In this document: piece after piece, positions 5,738 through 5,757 of the stretch
How positions within the stretch are numbered: position 1 is the first letter of the stretch
Layout: each line of letters opens with the position of its first letter
Origin: Bacteroidales bacterium
GTDB taxonomy: Bacteria > Bacteroidota > Bacteroidia > Bacteroidales > ML635J-15
Length of the DNA stretch: 5,757 nucleotides
Assembly (NCBI GenBank): GCA_017997855.1
Contig: JAGOEF010000115.1
Span: 1-5,757, forward strand
Direction: 5' to 3'
Notes under the pieces: generated by a model
Told to the model about the DNA's origin: nothing
The model's database searches: none
What the model saw: only the letters and a program-made list of their open reading frames with translations
Position numbers and translations under genes: made by a program

Positions 5738-5757
5738 ATGAATCATTACCCGACCAA
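5738..5757 (+). CDS. Possible start of a rightward gene, cut by the window end
   Basis: An ATG at 5738 opens a frame reading MNHYPT before the sequence ends. The support is its position: it lies just downstream of a promoter-like element, at the end of a long gap divergent from ftsE, with an A-rich leader (CATAAAAATAC) typical of starts in this window. Six codons are too few to name a product or to prove that it is coding. Confidence 0.3.

Overview
The window looks like chromosomal DNA from a member of the Bacteroidota, probably a Bacteroidales/Marinilabiliales-type or flavobacteria-like organism. The evidence is a TonB-dependent receptor with an N-terminal carboxypeptidase-regulatory-like domain paired with a DUF4249 lipoprotein, A-rich translation starts without Shine-Dalgarno sequences, and promoter-like elements of the TAnnTTTG (-7) type. 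The exact genus cannot be read from the sequence.

Left edge (1-159): the first 76 bases encode, on the minus strand, the N-terminus of a membrane-anchored protein, best explained as a TamB-like (DUF490) translocation/assembly protein. No ATG, GTG or TTG is available at its natural start. A strong GGGAGG ribosome binding site is instead correctly spaced from an ATT codon. The divergent gap of 83 bases also holds a perfect TAnnTTTG match facing tsaD and a small dyad.

Main block, plus strand (160-4778): tsaD (tRNA t6A37 synthesis) is followed after 24 bases by a 795-residue TonB-dependent outer-membrane receptor. After a further 5 bases comes a 385-residue DUF4249 lipoprotein. The spacing suggests a single transcript. 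The receptor and lipoprotein form a recurrent Bacteroidota pair whose substrate is unknown and which presumably acts together at the outer membrane. tsaD is a housekeeping gene with no evident functional link to them.

Right part (4775-5757): a complete FtsE-type ABC ATPase gene lies on the minus strand, with no ftsX beside it. It converges on the DUF4249 gene and the two stop codons overlap by 4 bases. A weak terminator-like hairpin with a T-run for ftsE lies inside the end of the DUF4249 gene. Upstream of ftsE, an AT-rich 246-base gap carries a good Bacteroidota-type promoter for ftsE, a second weaker promoter-like site facing right, and the first codons of a possible rightward gene cut off by the window end.

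No tRNA, rRNA, CRISPR array, insertion sequence or phage gene was seen. Overall this is an ordinary core-genome region. The most unusual points are the apparent ATT start with a strong Shine-Dalgarno sequence, and the substrate-unknown receptor/DUF4249 pair.
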